In this document: one piece after another, positions 15,724 through 24,808 of the stretch
How the letters are laid out: each line of letters starts with the position of its first letter
Position numbering within the stretch: the stretch's first letter is position 1
Source of the DNA: Ureibacillus aquaedulcis
GTDB lineage: Bacteria; Bacillota; Bacilli; Bacillales_A; Planococcaceae
DNA: 64,000 bases
NCBI RefSeq assembly: GCF_030418165.1
Contig: NZ_JAUHTQ010000011.1
Coordinates: 1 to 64,000 of the forward strand
Direction: 5' to 3'
Notes under the pieces: generated by a model
What the model was told of the DNA's origin: nothing
The model's database searches: none
What the model saw: only the letters and a program-made list of their open reading frames with translations
Program-made: the position numbers and the translations under genes

Positions 15724-15900
15724 ATTTTATACGTGTTTCTCATACTTTCAGGAATCTGTTTATTCATTGCTATAAGAAAAAAACGCTTTGTTTATTTAGC
15801 TGTGCCGTTTGTTGCAATAGCGCTATATATAATTGTTGAAATTATACTCGTACCAGCCCCATTTTTAGATACCGTAAGATTTATCTTTAGCTTACAGTAA
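15724..15900 (+). CDS. Small membrane protein, apparent ATT start
   Basis: A 58-codon frame with two TM segments (ILYVFLILSGICLFIAI and FVYLAVPFVAIALYIIVEI) split by RKKR, a credible small membrane protein. AAGGAGG lies at 15708-15714. An in-frame TAG at 15718-15720 means translation must start after it. The first codons are GCC ATT TTA TAC GTG: ATT at 15724 has a 9-nt spacing, GTG at 15733 has 18. No family recognised. Apart from this gene and the terminator, 15403-16118 holds little that I can assign. Confidence 0.45.
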   Translation: MLYVFLILSGICLFIAIRKKRFVYLAVPFVAIALYIIVEIILVPAPFLDTVRFIFSLQ

Positions 15901-16118
15901 TATTCTCCTTTTAACCTCTTATTATTGACCTCTTTTTGCCAATCGTTTTCGATTCTAAATAATTGCTGACATCTTTATTTTTTCCTTGCCGCATCAAGCA
16001 GACAGGGTAAAAATACAATCCTGTTATAAAGGAAGTGTGAAATATAAACTTCAAGAGATAAATCGTATACATCCTTGCAACAGTAGGTTTTCAGGAAATT
16101 GAGAACAGGGGTGATCCA

Positions 16119-16421
16119 ATGAAAAGAATCGAGAAAAGAAGAGCAGATGCTTACTTCCGTGAAAAGAATACCTATATGGTTATTTATTTTATTATTTGGG
16201 CGATTGTTTCTTATGGTGTAGTGCTATTTGCCGAACCTTTAAGTGACATTTACTTTAACGGTTTCCCGCTGCACTACTATATGGGAGCTCAAGGCGCTTT
16301 GGCAGTCTTCATTATATTGCTATTTGTTAATGCATTTGTTGGGGATAAAATCGACAAAAAGTATGGAATCGACCATAACAAGAATGAAGCAATTGGACGG
16401 GGAACTACTGTCGATCATTAA
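16119..16421 (+). CDS. DUF4212 protein, symporter small subunit
   Basis: A 100-residue membrane protein with two TM segments (MVIYFIIWAIVSYGVVLF and ALAVFIILLFVNAFVG), matching DUF4212, the putative small subunit of sodium:solute symporters. Conserved parts are the basic N terminus RRADAYFREKN and the exit DKIDKKYGID. It lies 34 bp upstream of a large sodium symporter on the same strand, the standard arrangement for this family, so the two should form one transporter. AGGGGTGATCCA precedes the ATG. Confidence 0.88.
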   Translation: MKRIEKRRADAYFREKNTYMVIYFIIWAIVSYGVVLFAEPLSDIYFNGFPLHYYMGAQGALAVFIILLFVNAFVGDKIDKKYGIDHNKNEAIGRGTTVDH

Positions 16422-16455
16422 TGATTAAAAGCCTAGCGACAAAGGAGGATGATTT

Positions 16456-18108
16456 TTGGATACACAATTTATAACATCGTTAGTCATTATTTTAGCGACT
16501 TTTGCTTTATATATCTTTATAGCGATATTCAATAAAGCAAAAGAAACATCCGATTTCTACGTTGCCGGCCGCGGAGTTCCACCGATTTGGAATGGGATGG
16601 CTATTGGTGCTGACTGGATGAGCGCTGCTTCTTTCATTGGAATGGCCGGAACTATTATGATGCTGGGCTACGATGGTTTAGCCTACATTATGGGGTGGAC
16701 TGGAGGTTATTTGCTTTTAACATTCCTGCTCGCTCCCCAATTGAGAAAGTCTGGAAGCTATACTGTACCTGAGTTTATCGGGGATCGCTTTAAAAGCAAA
16801 ACAGCACTGATTATCGCAGCGATTTGTACGATGATTATCAGTTTCACTTACTCGATTGGTCAATTGTCTGGGTCCGGTGTAGTAATCGGCCGTCTATTCG
16901 AAATCGATGCAAAGCTAGGAACAATGATTGGGGTAGTATTGATTGCATTTTATGCGGCATTTGGGGGAATGAAGGGGATTACTTGGACACAAGTAGCACA
17001 ATATATTGTGTTGATCGTTGCTTATCTTGTACCCGTTATTTTCATGTCTCTACAAATTACAGGCAACCCACTACCATGGTTATCTTATGGAGAAATTGTC
17101 GGGAAGTTAGGAGAGCTGGATCGTGAATTGGGTTTATCCGAATACTTTGCACCATTTGAAAAAGGGACCAAGTGGCAATTCCTTGCACTTATGTTTACCT
17201 TAATGGCGGGTACTGCGGGTCTTCCTCACGTAATCGCTCGCTTCTATACGGTATCAACGATGAAAGCTGCTCGTTGGTCAGGTGCTTGGGCGCTATTATT
17301 CATCGGTTTATTATACTTCTCTGCACCTGCATATGCTGCGTTTTCCCGTTTTATCCTTATGACTCAAGTAGCCGGCAGTAAGATAGCCGAACTTCCTGCT
17401 TGGACGAAAACTTGGGTAGATACTGGGCTATTAAAGGTAGCGGATACAAGTGGCAATGGTATCCTTGAGTGGAATGAGTTAATAATTGCGAATGACATTG
17501 TCGTAATGGCTACACCGGAAATAGCAAATTTAGGTGTATTTGTAATTGGTCTAGTAGCTGCCGGCGCTATGGCAGCTGCCCTTTCAACTGCAGGCGGCTT
17601 ATTGATTGCCATTTCATCTGCATTTGCTCATGATATTTATTATCGTATTTTAAGACCCACTGCAACTGACAAACAACGGTTGAATGTTGGTCGTATTACA
17701 ATCATTATAGCGACGCTGTTAGCTGGTTTGGTAGCCCTGAATCCTCCAGGAGCCATTACGCAAATTGTAGCTTGGGCATTCGCATTAGCCACAGGTACGT
17801 TCTTCCCTGCATTGGTGCTGGGCGTATGGTGGAAGCGTTCAAACTCAAAAGGGTTGATTGCCGGGTTGCTTGTTGGTCTAGGAGTAACTTTAACTTATAT
17901 CTTCGCAGCTAAATACGGCGGCTTTACTATTCTTGGCATTATCGATACCGGTGCGGGTGTATTCGGTGCAATCGCAGCATTTGCAACAAACATCATCGTC
18001 TCGCTGGCAACAAAACCACCTTCACAGGAAATCCAGGACGCCGTTATCAACCTGCGCTACCCTGAGCAAATGACTTACAAAGACGGCGAAGTTTATATGG
18101 AAGAATAA
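16456..18108 (+). CDS. Sodium:solute symporter (acetate-type, VC_2705 subfamily)
   Basis: A 550-residue sodium/solute symporter with about 13 TM segments. SSS motifs visible are DFYVAGRGVPPIWNG near residue 35, GADWMSAASFIGMAG near residue 55, and GAMAAALSTAGGLLIAISSAFAHDIYY around residue 375, the sodium-site region. Pairing with DUF4212 points to organic-acid uptake such as acetate. The TTG start follows GGAGGATGATT. An extramembrane loop at residues 330-341 reads DTSGNGILEWNE, which fits the 12-residue EF-hand calcium loop. The substrate is inferred. Confidence 0.88.
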   Translation: MDTQFITSLVIILATFALYIFIAIFNKAKETSDFYVAGRGVPPIWNGMAIGADWMSAASFIGMAGTIMMLGYDGLAYIMGWTGGYLLLTFLLAPQLRKSGSYTVPEFIGDRFKSKTALIIAAICTMIISFTYSIGQLSGSGVVIGRLFEIDAKLGTMIGVVLIAFYAAFGGMKGITWTQVAQYIVLIVAYLVPVIFMSLQITGNPLPWLSYGEIVGKLGELDRELGLSEYFAPFEKGTKWQFLALMFTLMAGTAGLPHVIARFYTVSTMKAARWSGAWALLFIGLLYFSAPAYAAFSRFILMTQVAGSKIAELPAWTKTWVDTGLLKVADTSGNGILEWNELIIANDIVVMATPEIANLGVFVIGLVAAGAMAAALSTAGGLLIAISSAFAHDIYYRILRPTATDKQRLNVGRITIIIATLLAGLVALNPPGAITQIVAWAFALATGTFFPALVLGVWWKRSNSKGLIAGLLVGLGVTLTYIFAAKYGGFTILGIIDTGAGVFGAIAAFATNIIVSLATKPPSQEIQDAVINLRYPEQMTYKDGEVYMEE

Positions 18109-18111
18109 AAA

Positions 18112-18158
18112 AAGTGCCAGGCACTCGAACAATTCACAATTGCTTGAGCGCCTGGTAT
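18112..18158. terminator. Bidirectional terminator between convergent genes
   Basis: CCAGGC-CTC and GAG-GCCTGG arms, with A7 and T6 flanks, close both the symporter and the MFS gene. The right arm covers the last codons of the MFS gene. Confidence 0.8.
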
Positions 18159-19330
18159 TTTTTATGGACTAAGAAATAGTATAAAACCAGAGAAACTAGA
18201 ATAATAGGTACCATTGCCAAGAAGAGCATCCGATAGGTTGTGTGCGGTTCTACCAACCCTAGAATAAACGGCCCTATCCCCAATCCAAGGTCGAGGAATA
18301 TAAAATAAGTCGATGTTGCTAAACCAAAGCGATGAGGTTCTGTCGATTTGACTGCTAGTGCTTGTGCAATCGAATTCAAGTTTCCATAACCGATTCCTAT
18401 TAGACCTGCTGCAACTAGAAAAAGGAATGCGTTTGTCGCTTGGCTGAAAACCAGCATTCCGATAGCAAAAATAACAAACGCCGGGTAAGATACAATATTA
18501 GCCCCTTTGCGATCCATTAATGGACCGGTAATCGGACGAGTACATAGTATTGTTATAGCATAAACAAGGAAAAAGAAACTCCCTGCCTCTACTAAATCTA
18601 TACTTTCTGAGTAGAACGATAGAAACGACATAACCCCTGAATAGGCAAAACCAATAAATAGCACGATAATGGATATAGGCAGTGCTTTTGGTTCTATATA
18701 GTTACTTAGCTTAAAGCCCTTTACTTTCGGTGCTTCCGTCACCTTCGCCGGTGTCTTTATATGATTCAGGTTCACTGTGAAATACATTAATACACAGACA
18801 ATTACTAAGACGGCATTAAACCAAAAGATTGATGTAAAACTATCTGTATTTTGGGTAAGCAGAATACCGATGAACGGACCAATGGCTGTCGCAAGTACAG
18901 CACTCATACTAAAATAGCCGATTCCTTCACCACGTCTTGATGGAGGAATAATCTGTGCGATTAATGTCCCTGTTGTTGTCCCAATAATCCCTACTGCAAT
19001 TCCGTGCAATAAACGAATCAATATTAATACCGGCAAGTTCGCGGCAATAAAATATGCCCATGTAGTAATGAAAAAAGCGATTAATCCAATTTGAAAGGTT
19101 TTTTTGCTTCCCATGGAGGTAATAATACGTCCTGTTAATAATCGTCCCAATAATGATCCTACGATAAAGATACTGGAGACTAATCCTGCCGTACTAGTAG
19201 ATGCATCAAATTCATCTACAGCATAGCCTGCGATAACTACAAGCAACAAATAAAATATTAATGTAACCAGGAAGTTGGTTAACGAAATCATGATAAAATT
19301 TTTGGTCCATAATGGCTCCTTGTCTAACAC
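18134..19330 (-). CDS. MFS transporter
   Basis: A 398-residue major facilitator with 12 predicted TM segments. GRLLTGRIITSMGSKK (residues about 60-75) is the MFS loop 2-3 motif, and TGPLMDRKGANIVS is its counterpart in the second half. The GTG start follows AGGAGAGTTAGAC. It lies 11 bp downstream of a MarR regulator on the same strand, so it is probably a drug or aromatic-compound exporter controlled by it; the substrate is unknown. Confidence 0.85.
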   Translation of the reverse strand: MLDKEPLWTKNFIMISLTNFLVTLIFYLLLVVIAGYAVDEFDASTSTAGLVSSIFIVGSLLGRLLTGRIITSMGSKKTFQIGLIAFFITTWAYFIAANLPVLILIRLLHGIAVGIIGTTTGTLIAQIIPPSRRGEGIGYFSMSAVLATAIGPFIGILLTQNTDSFTSIFWFNAVLVIVCVLMYFTVNLNHIKTPAKVTEAPKVKGFKLSNYIEPKALPISIIVLFIGFAYSGVMSFLSFYSESIDLVEAGSFFFLVYAITILCTRPITGPLMDRKGANIVSYPAFVIFAIGMLVFSQATNAFLFLVAAGLIGIGYGNLNSIAQALAVKSTEPHRFGLATSTYFIFLDLGLGIGPFILGLVEPHTTYRMLFLAMVPIILVSLVLYYFLVHKKYQALKQL

Positions 19331-19341
19331 GTCTAACTCTC

Positions 19342-19764
19342 CTAACTTAGTAACTTTTGTAAAATTTGATTCAATACAACTCGAGTAGTTTCGAGATCCT
19401 CTGAGTCAATTCCCACCGTAAGCTCATTAAAAAACGAAGACAACTCTAATTGTAGAGATGCATATACCTCAGCCCCTCTTTCGGTAAGCTGTACATACTT
19501 TTCTCTTTTATCTTCCCCTTGTTTGATTTCCACGTAGCCAAGTTCCATCAGCTTTTGAATAATTCTAGTAACACTCGGTTTTTCTACACGTGTTTCCTTT
19601 GCCAATTCGGCTAAGGTGCAGGATTCCTTAATGCTGATTAAACGCAGTACGACCCACTGAGATGTATATAGCTGGTGCTTTGCTAATCGATTGTTTACTG
19701 CATTTACATACGGCCTATACAAATCCCTATAGCTATCAAAAAGGGTTGGTTCCAAATTATTCAT
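19342..19764 (-). CDS. MarR family regulator
   Basis: A 140-residue winged-helix regulator. The DNA-binding part is CTLAELAKETRVEKPSVTRIIQKLMELGYVEIKQGEDKREKYVQLTERG (residues about 50-100), including the wing with D-R-E. MarR proteins act as dimers and release DNA when they bind phenolic or other ligands. A 7+7 bp inverted repeat 19 bp upstream of the ATG suggests autoregulation together with the downstream MFS gene. GGAGGTTGTGAA precedes the ATG. Confidence 0.9.
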   Translation of the reverse strand: MNNLEPTLFDSYRDLYRPYVNAVNNRLAKHQLYTSQWVVLRLISIKESCTLAELAKETRVEKPSVTRIIQKLMELGYVEIKQGEDKREKYVQLTERGAEVYASLQLELSSFFNELTVGIDSEDLETTRVVLNQILQKLLS

Positions 19765-19782
19765 TTCACAACCTCCAAATAG

Positions 19783-19803
19783 ATAGTTACCCTAACTAAC
19801 TAT
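19783..19803. promoter_or_regulatory. Putative MarR operator
   Basis: ATAGTTA (19783-19789) and TAACTAT (19797-19803) are inverted around 7 bp. Position (just upstream of the regulator SD) and size fit a MarR dimer site. Confidence 0.55.
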
Positions 19804-20058
19804 TTTAGTCTACACCCAATTTAAAGGAATGTCCAGGTTCGGTAAAAACCCATCTGCACTATTTTCTATATAAGAGAAGAAATTTTTGTTTTTGAACTTA
19901 TTATCCTGTGCCCAACATGCAAAAGCAGATTCCGAAGAAAAACCTCATTAAAAGCCAATCTGATAGCTTATAAATGACAATATAAGTTTTATGTATCGCT
20001 TCTTCCATAATTGTCTATCCTATTTTCATAGCAAGAAATATATGGAGGAATTTGACCA

Positions 20059-20469
20059 ATGTTACAATTTGAATCTGAACTTGAAGGAAAACATGCACAA
20101 TTCGGTTACTTGCGTGACAAACTTAAAAACTATGGTTTTTGTCTTGGGGGTTACTGGGATTATGACCGAGGCTTCTTCGATGCGATCCTGTCTAGACAAA
20201 ATGGGGAGACAATCTATTTAAGGCTGCCTTTCGTTGTCATTAGTGGGGAGCTCGATTCTGATCATGCACATATACAATTTAAAACACCTTATGTCATTAA
20301 GCATATTGTTAATTATGGTTTAGACTTTGATGAAGGCTCACTCCTTGATCCAACAGGATTTAGTCAATTCCAGACTCCTATTGATAAGGATGGGCAAATC
20401 CAAAACAAACACAAATGGGTACAAGCTGGAGAGCAAGTTGTAGGGAAGGTACTCCAATACCTCAACTAA
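20059..20469 (+). CDS. YugN-like protein
   Basis: A 136-residue cytoplasmic protein of the YugN-like family, full length. Family segments are GFCLGGYWDYDRGFFDAIL, YLRLPFVVISGELD, IQFKTPYVIKHIVNYGLD and LDPTGFSQFQTPIDKDG. The function of YugN is unknown. The ATG follows TGGAGGAATTTGACCA. It is a single gene closed by a bidirectional terminator shared with the convergent signalling gene. Confidence 0.88.
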   Translation: MLQFESELEGKHAQFGYLRDKLKNYGFCLGGYWDYDRGFFDAILSRQNGETIYLRLPFVVISGELDSDHAHIQFKTPYVIKHIVNYGLDFDEGSLLDPTGFSQFQTPIDKDGQIQNKHKWVQAGEQVVGKVLQYLN

Positions 20470-20472
20470 TAT

Positions 20473-20519
20473 TTAAAAGCCATATAGAACGTTTGGAATC
20501 AAAGGGTCTATATGGCTTT
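20473..20519. terminator. Bidirectional terminator
   Basis: AAAAGCCATATAGA and TCTATATGGCTTTT arms separate the convergent YugN-like and GGDEF/EAL genes. Confidence 0.85.
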
Positions 20520-20521
20520 TA

Positions 20522-22792
20522 TTACGCTTTTTTAAAAAATTTGGTTACTTGATCGTAAACAAATTCCGTGTCGGGAATCGGTTGATTTTTTATTCTTAGA
20601 GTGGTCATTCGATTTATGAGTCTTGCCAAGTGATCTTCTAAAGTCCGATTTAAATTGAATAACACCCCATATGAATAGACATTCGGAAGTTCCTCTTCAA
20701 TCCAGCGCAATTTCCCACAGACTTCAATCACTTCACTCAGTACTTTAAACTCAAATTTAAATTTCATATTGGAGTTCACCGGCAGTTTTAAATTCGATAA
20801 AATCCTAATACCGCCCAAACTTAAATTTTCAATTAAAATCGGGGTCGAGCCAACCTGTACAACCTGATCATTGACTTCTGCAATCGTCATTTCACCTTGG
20901 ATATGAACAGGTAATTCAAACCGATAAAATTTCCGATTTTCCCGCAGACTGCCTTTTCTTTTCGATTTTTGTACTGCTTTCAGATACCCAACCTGCATCA
21001 TTTTTTCATACTTTTCTTTCGCAACAGGCTCCGAAAAGAGAAAACCCTGAATCATATCGCATTCGTTATGCTTTAAAAACTCCAGTTGGTCCTTTTCTTC
21101 CACCCCTTCGGCAACAACTTTCATATCCAATCTTTTTCCTAAAAATAAAATGGAAGCAATTACCCCTTTATCGATTTCACTGTCACTTTTAATATTGCTA
21201 ATGAATGTTTTGTCTATTTTCATGGTATCCGGTTTTATTTTTCTTAAATAATCCAAGGAGGAGTACCCCGTTCCAAAATCATCCACCGCCACTTTCACTC
21301 CTAACGATTTCAACTCCTTTAAAATAGTTAAAACCGTCTGATCCGTTTTTAAGAGAGAACTTTCTGTTATCTCCAATTGTAGGTAATGGGGCTTTACATC
21401 ATATTTTTCTAATTGAGTCTGCACAAATTCAACCAAGCCCTTTTTCATAAAACGCATCGGCGAAATATTAATCGATACTGGATAGAGACGGTACCCTTTT
21501 TGCTTCCACTCATGGAGAATGGCACAAACCCTCTCGATTTCCCAATCAGTAATTTGATTGACCATATGATTTTCTTCCGCTAATGGAATAAATTCCGCCG
21601 GTGAAACATCTCCCCATTGCGGATGCTGCCAGCGGATAAGCACTTCTGCTCCTACAATGAACCCTTTACTCGGTTCAACCTGAGGCTGAAAATATAAAGT
21701 GAACTCCTCATTCAATAAAGCTTGGCGCATATCCCGGTCAAGGACATACTTTTTATAGGATGGAATATCTCTGGAGTGTGAAAACAACTGATAATTATTT
21801 TTCCCCTGCCGCTTTGCTTGATAGAGAGCCGTATGAGCATTTTCCAACAAAGTAAGCCTACGATCCCCTTCCTCAGGGAAAAATGTTATGCCGATACTCG
21901 TTGTCATATGCAGCACATAATCCTGGATAGTAATGGGCTCTTCAAAAGAACGGAGTATTTTTTCTGCTAACTGATAAACTTCTTTTTCGTCATCATAGTT
22001 TTTCACCAGCAGAATAAAGTCATTACTATTTAACCGTGCTAGATAACCATCTTGGGGAGTTAAATCGGATAGTCGAAGTGCAATCTTTTTCAGTGCTTCA
22101 TCTCCGATTTGATACCCCAAGGAGTTATTGATAATATAGAATCGGTCAATATCCAAATAAAGAAGCGCAAAGTTCATGCCTTCCCTACAATAATTGTCCA
22201 ACTGCTCAAACAAACTTTTTTGATTTGGCAGGCGTGTTAACGAGTCATAGTTTGCCAGGAAATTCAGTTTTTCTTCGATATCCATTTCATGAGTGACATC
22301 CGTGATCATGCCGAAAATCTGTGTTACGCTTCCCTCTTCTTTAACTCTGGGGATTATTTGCTCCAGCAACCACTTCTTCTGCCCTTTTCCATCAGTGATT
22401 GGATAAAGCATCTGGACCGATTGCCCCTTTGCAACCAGTTCAAAATTAGCTGCTACTTCTTTTTTATGCATAGGATGTACCATTTGAAATCTCAAAGAAG
22501 GTGTATCATAAATCTTAGTCAAAGGAATCTGTAGAATTTCCTCAAAACCCTTTGAGGCGTAAACTAATTCACCGTGTATTTCCTCACGCATCCAAATCCC
22601 GGATGATAAGTGATCGAATATATATTGGAAATTATCAATTTCGCTTTCAATGCCTTTCTCATCCAAAGGTGCTGCATGTTTATGATTAATATCACTGTTT
22701 TCTTTCAGTTCGGTCGTTTCAAGAACCTCTTCATTATTAAAAAGGCGTTTTAAAATGTTCAACCTTGGCTCTTTATATTTCAAATTCCCCAC
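20522..22792 (-). CDS. PAS-GGDEF-EAL-PilZ cyclic di-GMP signalling protein
   Basis: A 756-residue cytoplasmic protein. PAS at about 50-175; GGDEF at about 180-345 with the active motif lost (ARLNSNDFILLV in place of GGDEF); EAL at about 355-610 with catalytic residues kept (EVLIRW, SINISP, ITESSLL, DDFGTGYSSL, KIDKTF, AEGVEE); PilZ at about 635-750 with R-x3-R in RENRKFYRF and ENLSLGG. It should be a phosphodiesterase that also senses cyclic di-GMP through PilZ. No TM segment. The start is uncertain: GTG at 22792 is only 2 nt from AGGAGG, while TTG at 22783 has an 11-nt spacing. Confidence 0.87.
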   Translation of the reverse strand: MGNLKYKEPRLNILKRLFNNEEVLETTELKENSDINHKHAAPLDEKGIESEIDNFQYIFDHLSSGIWMREEIHGELVYASKGFEEILQIPLTKIYDTPSLRFQMVHPMHKKEVAANFELVAKGQSVQMLYPITDGKGQKKWLLEQIIPRVKEEGSVTQIFGMITDVTHEMDIEEKLNFLANYDSLTRLPNQKSLFEQLDNYCREGMNFALLYLDIDRFYIINNSLGYQIGDEALKKIALRLSDLTPQDGYLARLNSNDFILLVKNYDDEKEVYQLAEKILRSFEEPITIQDYVLHMTTSIGITFFPEEGDRRLTLLENAHTALYQAKRQGKNNYQLFSHSRDIPSYKKYVLDRDMRQALLNEEFTLYFQPQVEPSKGFIVGAEVLIRWQHPQWGDVSPAEFIPLAEENHMVNQITDWEIERVCAILHEWKQKGYRLYPVSINISPMRFMKKGLVEFVQTQLEKYDVKPHYLQLEITESSLLKTDQTVLTILKELKSLGVKVAVDDFGTGYSSLDYLRKIKPDTMKIDKTFISNIKSDSEIDKGVIASILFLGKRLDMKVVAEGVEEKDQLEFLKHNECDMIQGFLFSEPVAKEKYEKMMQVGYLKAVQKSKRKGSLRENRKFYRFELPVHIQGEMTIAEVNDQVVQVGSTPILIENLSLGGIRILSNLKLPVNSNMKFKFEFKVLSEVIEVCGKLRWIEEELPNVYSYGVLFNLNRTLEDHLARLINRMTTLRIKNQPIPDTEFVYDQVTKFFKKA

Positions 22793-22969
22793 TTCCTCCT
22801 ATACTCAATAATAAATTGGAAATGTTTAGTTTTTATTATTTTAGTATAAAAGTCACCTATATTGTATGGGTATTTTATACCTACCTCACTTATGAAGCAA
22901 GATTACTTTTTATTAAAAACTCCAAACGGATTAGACTTCATGGATTGCACGGAAAAATTTCCAAACAAA

Positions 22970-23014
22970 AATGCCCCAAAGCTTGTGTTAGAACAAACTT
23001 TTGGGACATTCCTT
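22970..23014 (-). terminator. Terminator of the ABC exporter gene
   Basis: ATGCCCCAAAG and CTTTTGGGACAT arms lie just downstream of the stop at 23019 on the minus strand. Confidence 0.65.
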
Positions 23015-23018
23015 TATT

Positions 23019-24731
23019 TTAGCTGTATTGATGTTGATGTAGTCTTGCAAAGATTCCATTATCTGCAACTAGCTCATTGTATGAACCGTCTTCTTCTATT
23101 CCATTCTGCGTTACGACCATCACGCGATCCGCATCTTTAATGGTAGCCAGTCGATGGGCAATAACCAAAGTTGTTCGGTTCTCTGCTAATTCAGCTAGTG
23201 ATTCTTGAATAATCTTTTCTGTTTCTGTATCAAGAGCAGAAGTTGCCTCGTCCAAAATAAGAATTGGCGGATTTTTCAAGAACATTCGAGCAATCGCAAG
23301 TCTTTGTTTTTGTCCTCCAGAAAGCTTTAAGCCACGCTCACCGATTTCTGTTTCTAACCCATGAGATAGGTTATTAACAAAATCCTCTAAATGTGCTTTT
23401 CGGAGTGCTTCCAGAATTTCTTCCTCTGAAGCTCCAAGTTTACCATAAGCGATATTTTCGCGAATTGTCCCTGTAAATAAGAATACATCCTGTTGAACAA
23501 TTCCGATTTGGTCACGCAATGAACTTTTTGACATATCACGGATATCCATCCCATCGATTGAAATGGCCCCGCTGTCTACATCATAAAAACGCGGAATCAA
23601 CGAACAAATCGTTGTTTTCCCTGCTCCGGAAGGTCCAACAAAAGCTGTCATTTCCCCCGCTCTTAACTCGAATGAAATATCATTCAAAATGACTTTGTCA
23701 CCCTCATATCCGAAAGTAACATTTTCAAATTTAATGTCTCCATGTAGGTAAGAAACATCAACTGCTCCCTCTTTGTCTTGCACTTCCGGTTGTTCGTTCA
23801 GCATCTCCTGGAATCGTTTAAATCCTGCCATTCCTTTTGGATATAACTCAAGCAGCGCACTAATTTTATCGATTGGTTTAATTAACACATTTGTGTAAAG
23901 TACAAAGCTTACGAGTTCTCCATAAGTTAGTTTCCCGTTAAAGCTCAGCCACGCTCCAAACACCAGCACGACTAAAGTTAATAGCCTTGTCATCATGTAA
24001 ATTCCTGAATGCGTTCCAGCCATAACTTTATAACCCAGTAATTTCGCAGTTTTGAATAACCCGTTCTGCTCACGGAAACGTTCCATTTCAAACTTTTCAT
24101 TTGTAAAGGACTGCACTACGCGAATTCCAGAAACACTATCTTCAATACGACCATTAACATCTGCAATTTTGCCGTACATTTCTTTCCAGGCAGCATTCAT
24201 CTTCTTGTTGCTGTATGTAACAATCCAAATTAAAAACGGTACTGCCACTAAAGCGACAAGGGCCAACGTCGAATTGACATTGAACATTATTGCAAATGCC
24301 CCTATAAACGTCATAATGGCGATGAAAAAGTCTTCCGGTCCGTGATGGGCAAATTCGCCGATGTCGAACAAATCATTTGTAATACGGCTCATTAAATGAC
24401 CCGTTTTATTATTATCGAAGAATCGGAAAGACTGCTTTTGGAAATGGTTAAATAAATCCTGCCGCATATCGGTCTCGATATTGATCCCCAATTTATGTCC
24501 TAAGTAGTTGACAATGAAGTTCAAAATTGTACTCAACACATATACCAGTAATAGTAAAATACTTACTTTGACAATCATTCCCCACTCATTTGTTGGAAGT
24601 AGCTCATCAATAAACCACTGAACAGCTATTGGAAATGCTAATTCCAAAATGGCTACAATAATCGCACTTGAAAAGTCGACCACAAATAACCGTTTATGCG
24701 GTTTATAATAAGCAAAAAACTTTGAAAGCAT
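23019..24731 (-). CDS. ywjA: ABC exporter, fused permease-ATPase (YwjA-like)
   Basis: A 570-residue half-transporter: six TM segments in about residues 1-310 followed by an ATPase domain. ATPase motifs are Walker A GPSGAGKTT, Q-loop GIVQQDVFLF, signature LSGGQKQR, Walker B ILILDEATSALD and H-loop VIAHRL. The start MLSKFFAYYKPHKRLF and the overall layout resemble B. subtilis YwjA. It should act as a homodimer exporting lipid or drug. GAGGAGACTTTT precedes the ATG. The TetR gene upstream is on the same strand, 78 bp away, and is probably a separate unit. Confidence 0.88.
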   Translation of the reverse strand: MLSKFFAYYKPHKRLFVVDFSSAIIVAILELAFPIAVQWFIDELLPTNEWGMIVKVSILLLLVYVLSTILNFIVNYLGHKLGINIETDMRQDLFNHFQKQSFRFFDNNKTGHLMSRITNDLFDIGEFAHHGPEDFFIAIMTFIGAFAIMFNVNSTLALVALVAVPFLIWIVTYSNKKMNAAWKEMYGKIADVNGRIEDSVSGIRVVQSFTNEKFEMERFREQNGLFKTAKLLGYKVMAGTHSGIYMMTRLLTLVVLVFGAWLSFNGKLTYGELVSFVLYTNVLIKPIDKISALLELYPKGMAGFKRFQEMLNEQPEVQDKEGAVDVSYLHGDIKFENVTFGYEGDKVILNDISFELRAGEMTAFVGPSGAGKTTICSLIPRFYDVDSGAISIDGMDIRDMSKSSLRDQIGIVQQDVFLFTGTIRENIAYGKLGASEEEILEALRKAHLEDFVNNLSHGLETEIGERGLKLSGGQKQRLAIARMFLKNPPILILDEATSALDTETEKIIQESLAELAENRTTLVIAHRLATIKDADRVMVVTQNGIEEDGSYNELVADNGIFARLHQHQYS

Positions 24732-24808
24732 AAAAGTCTCCTCTCATTTCGGTTTACGAAGCATAATGTCTAATTCTAACCTATCCATAGGCGAAATGTT
24801 AGAAAAAA

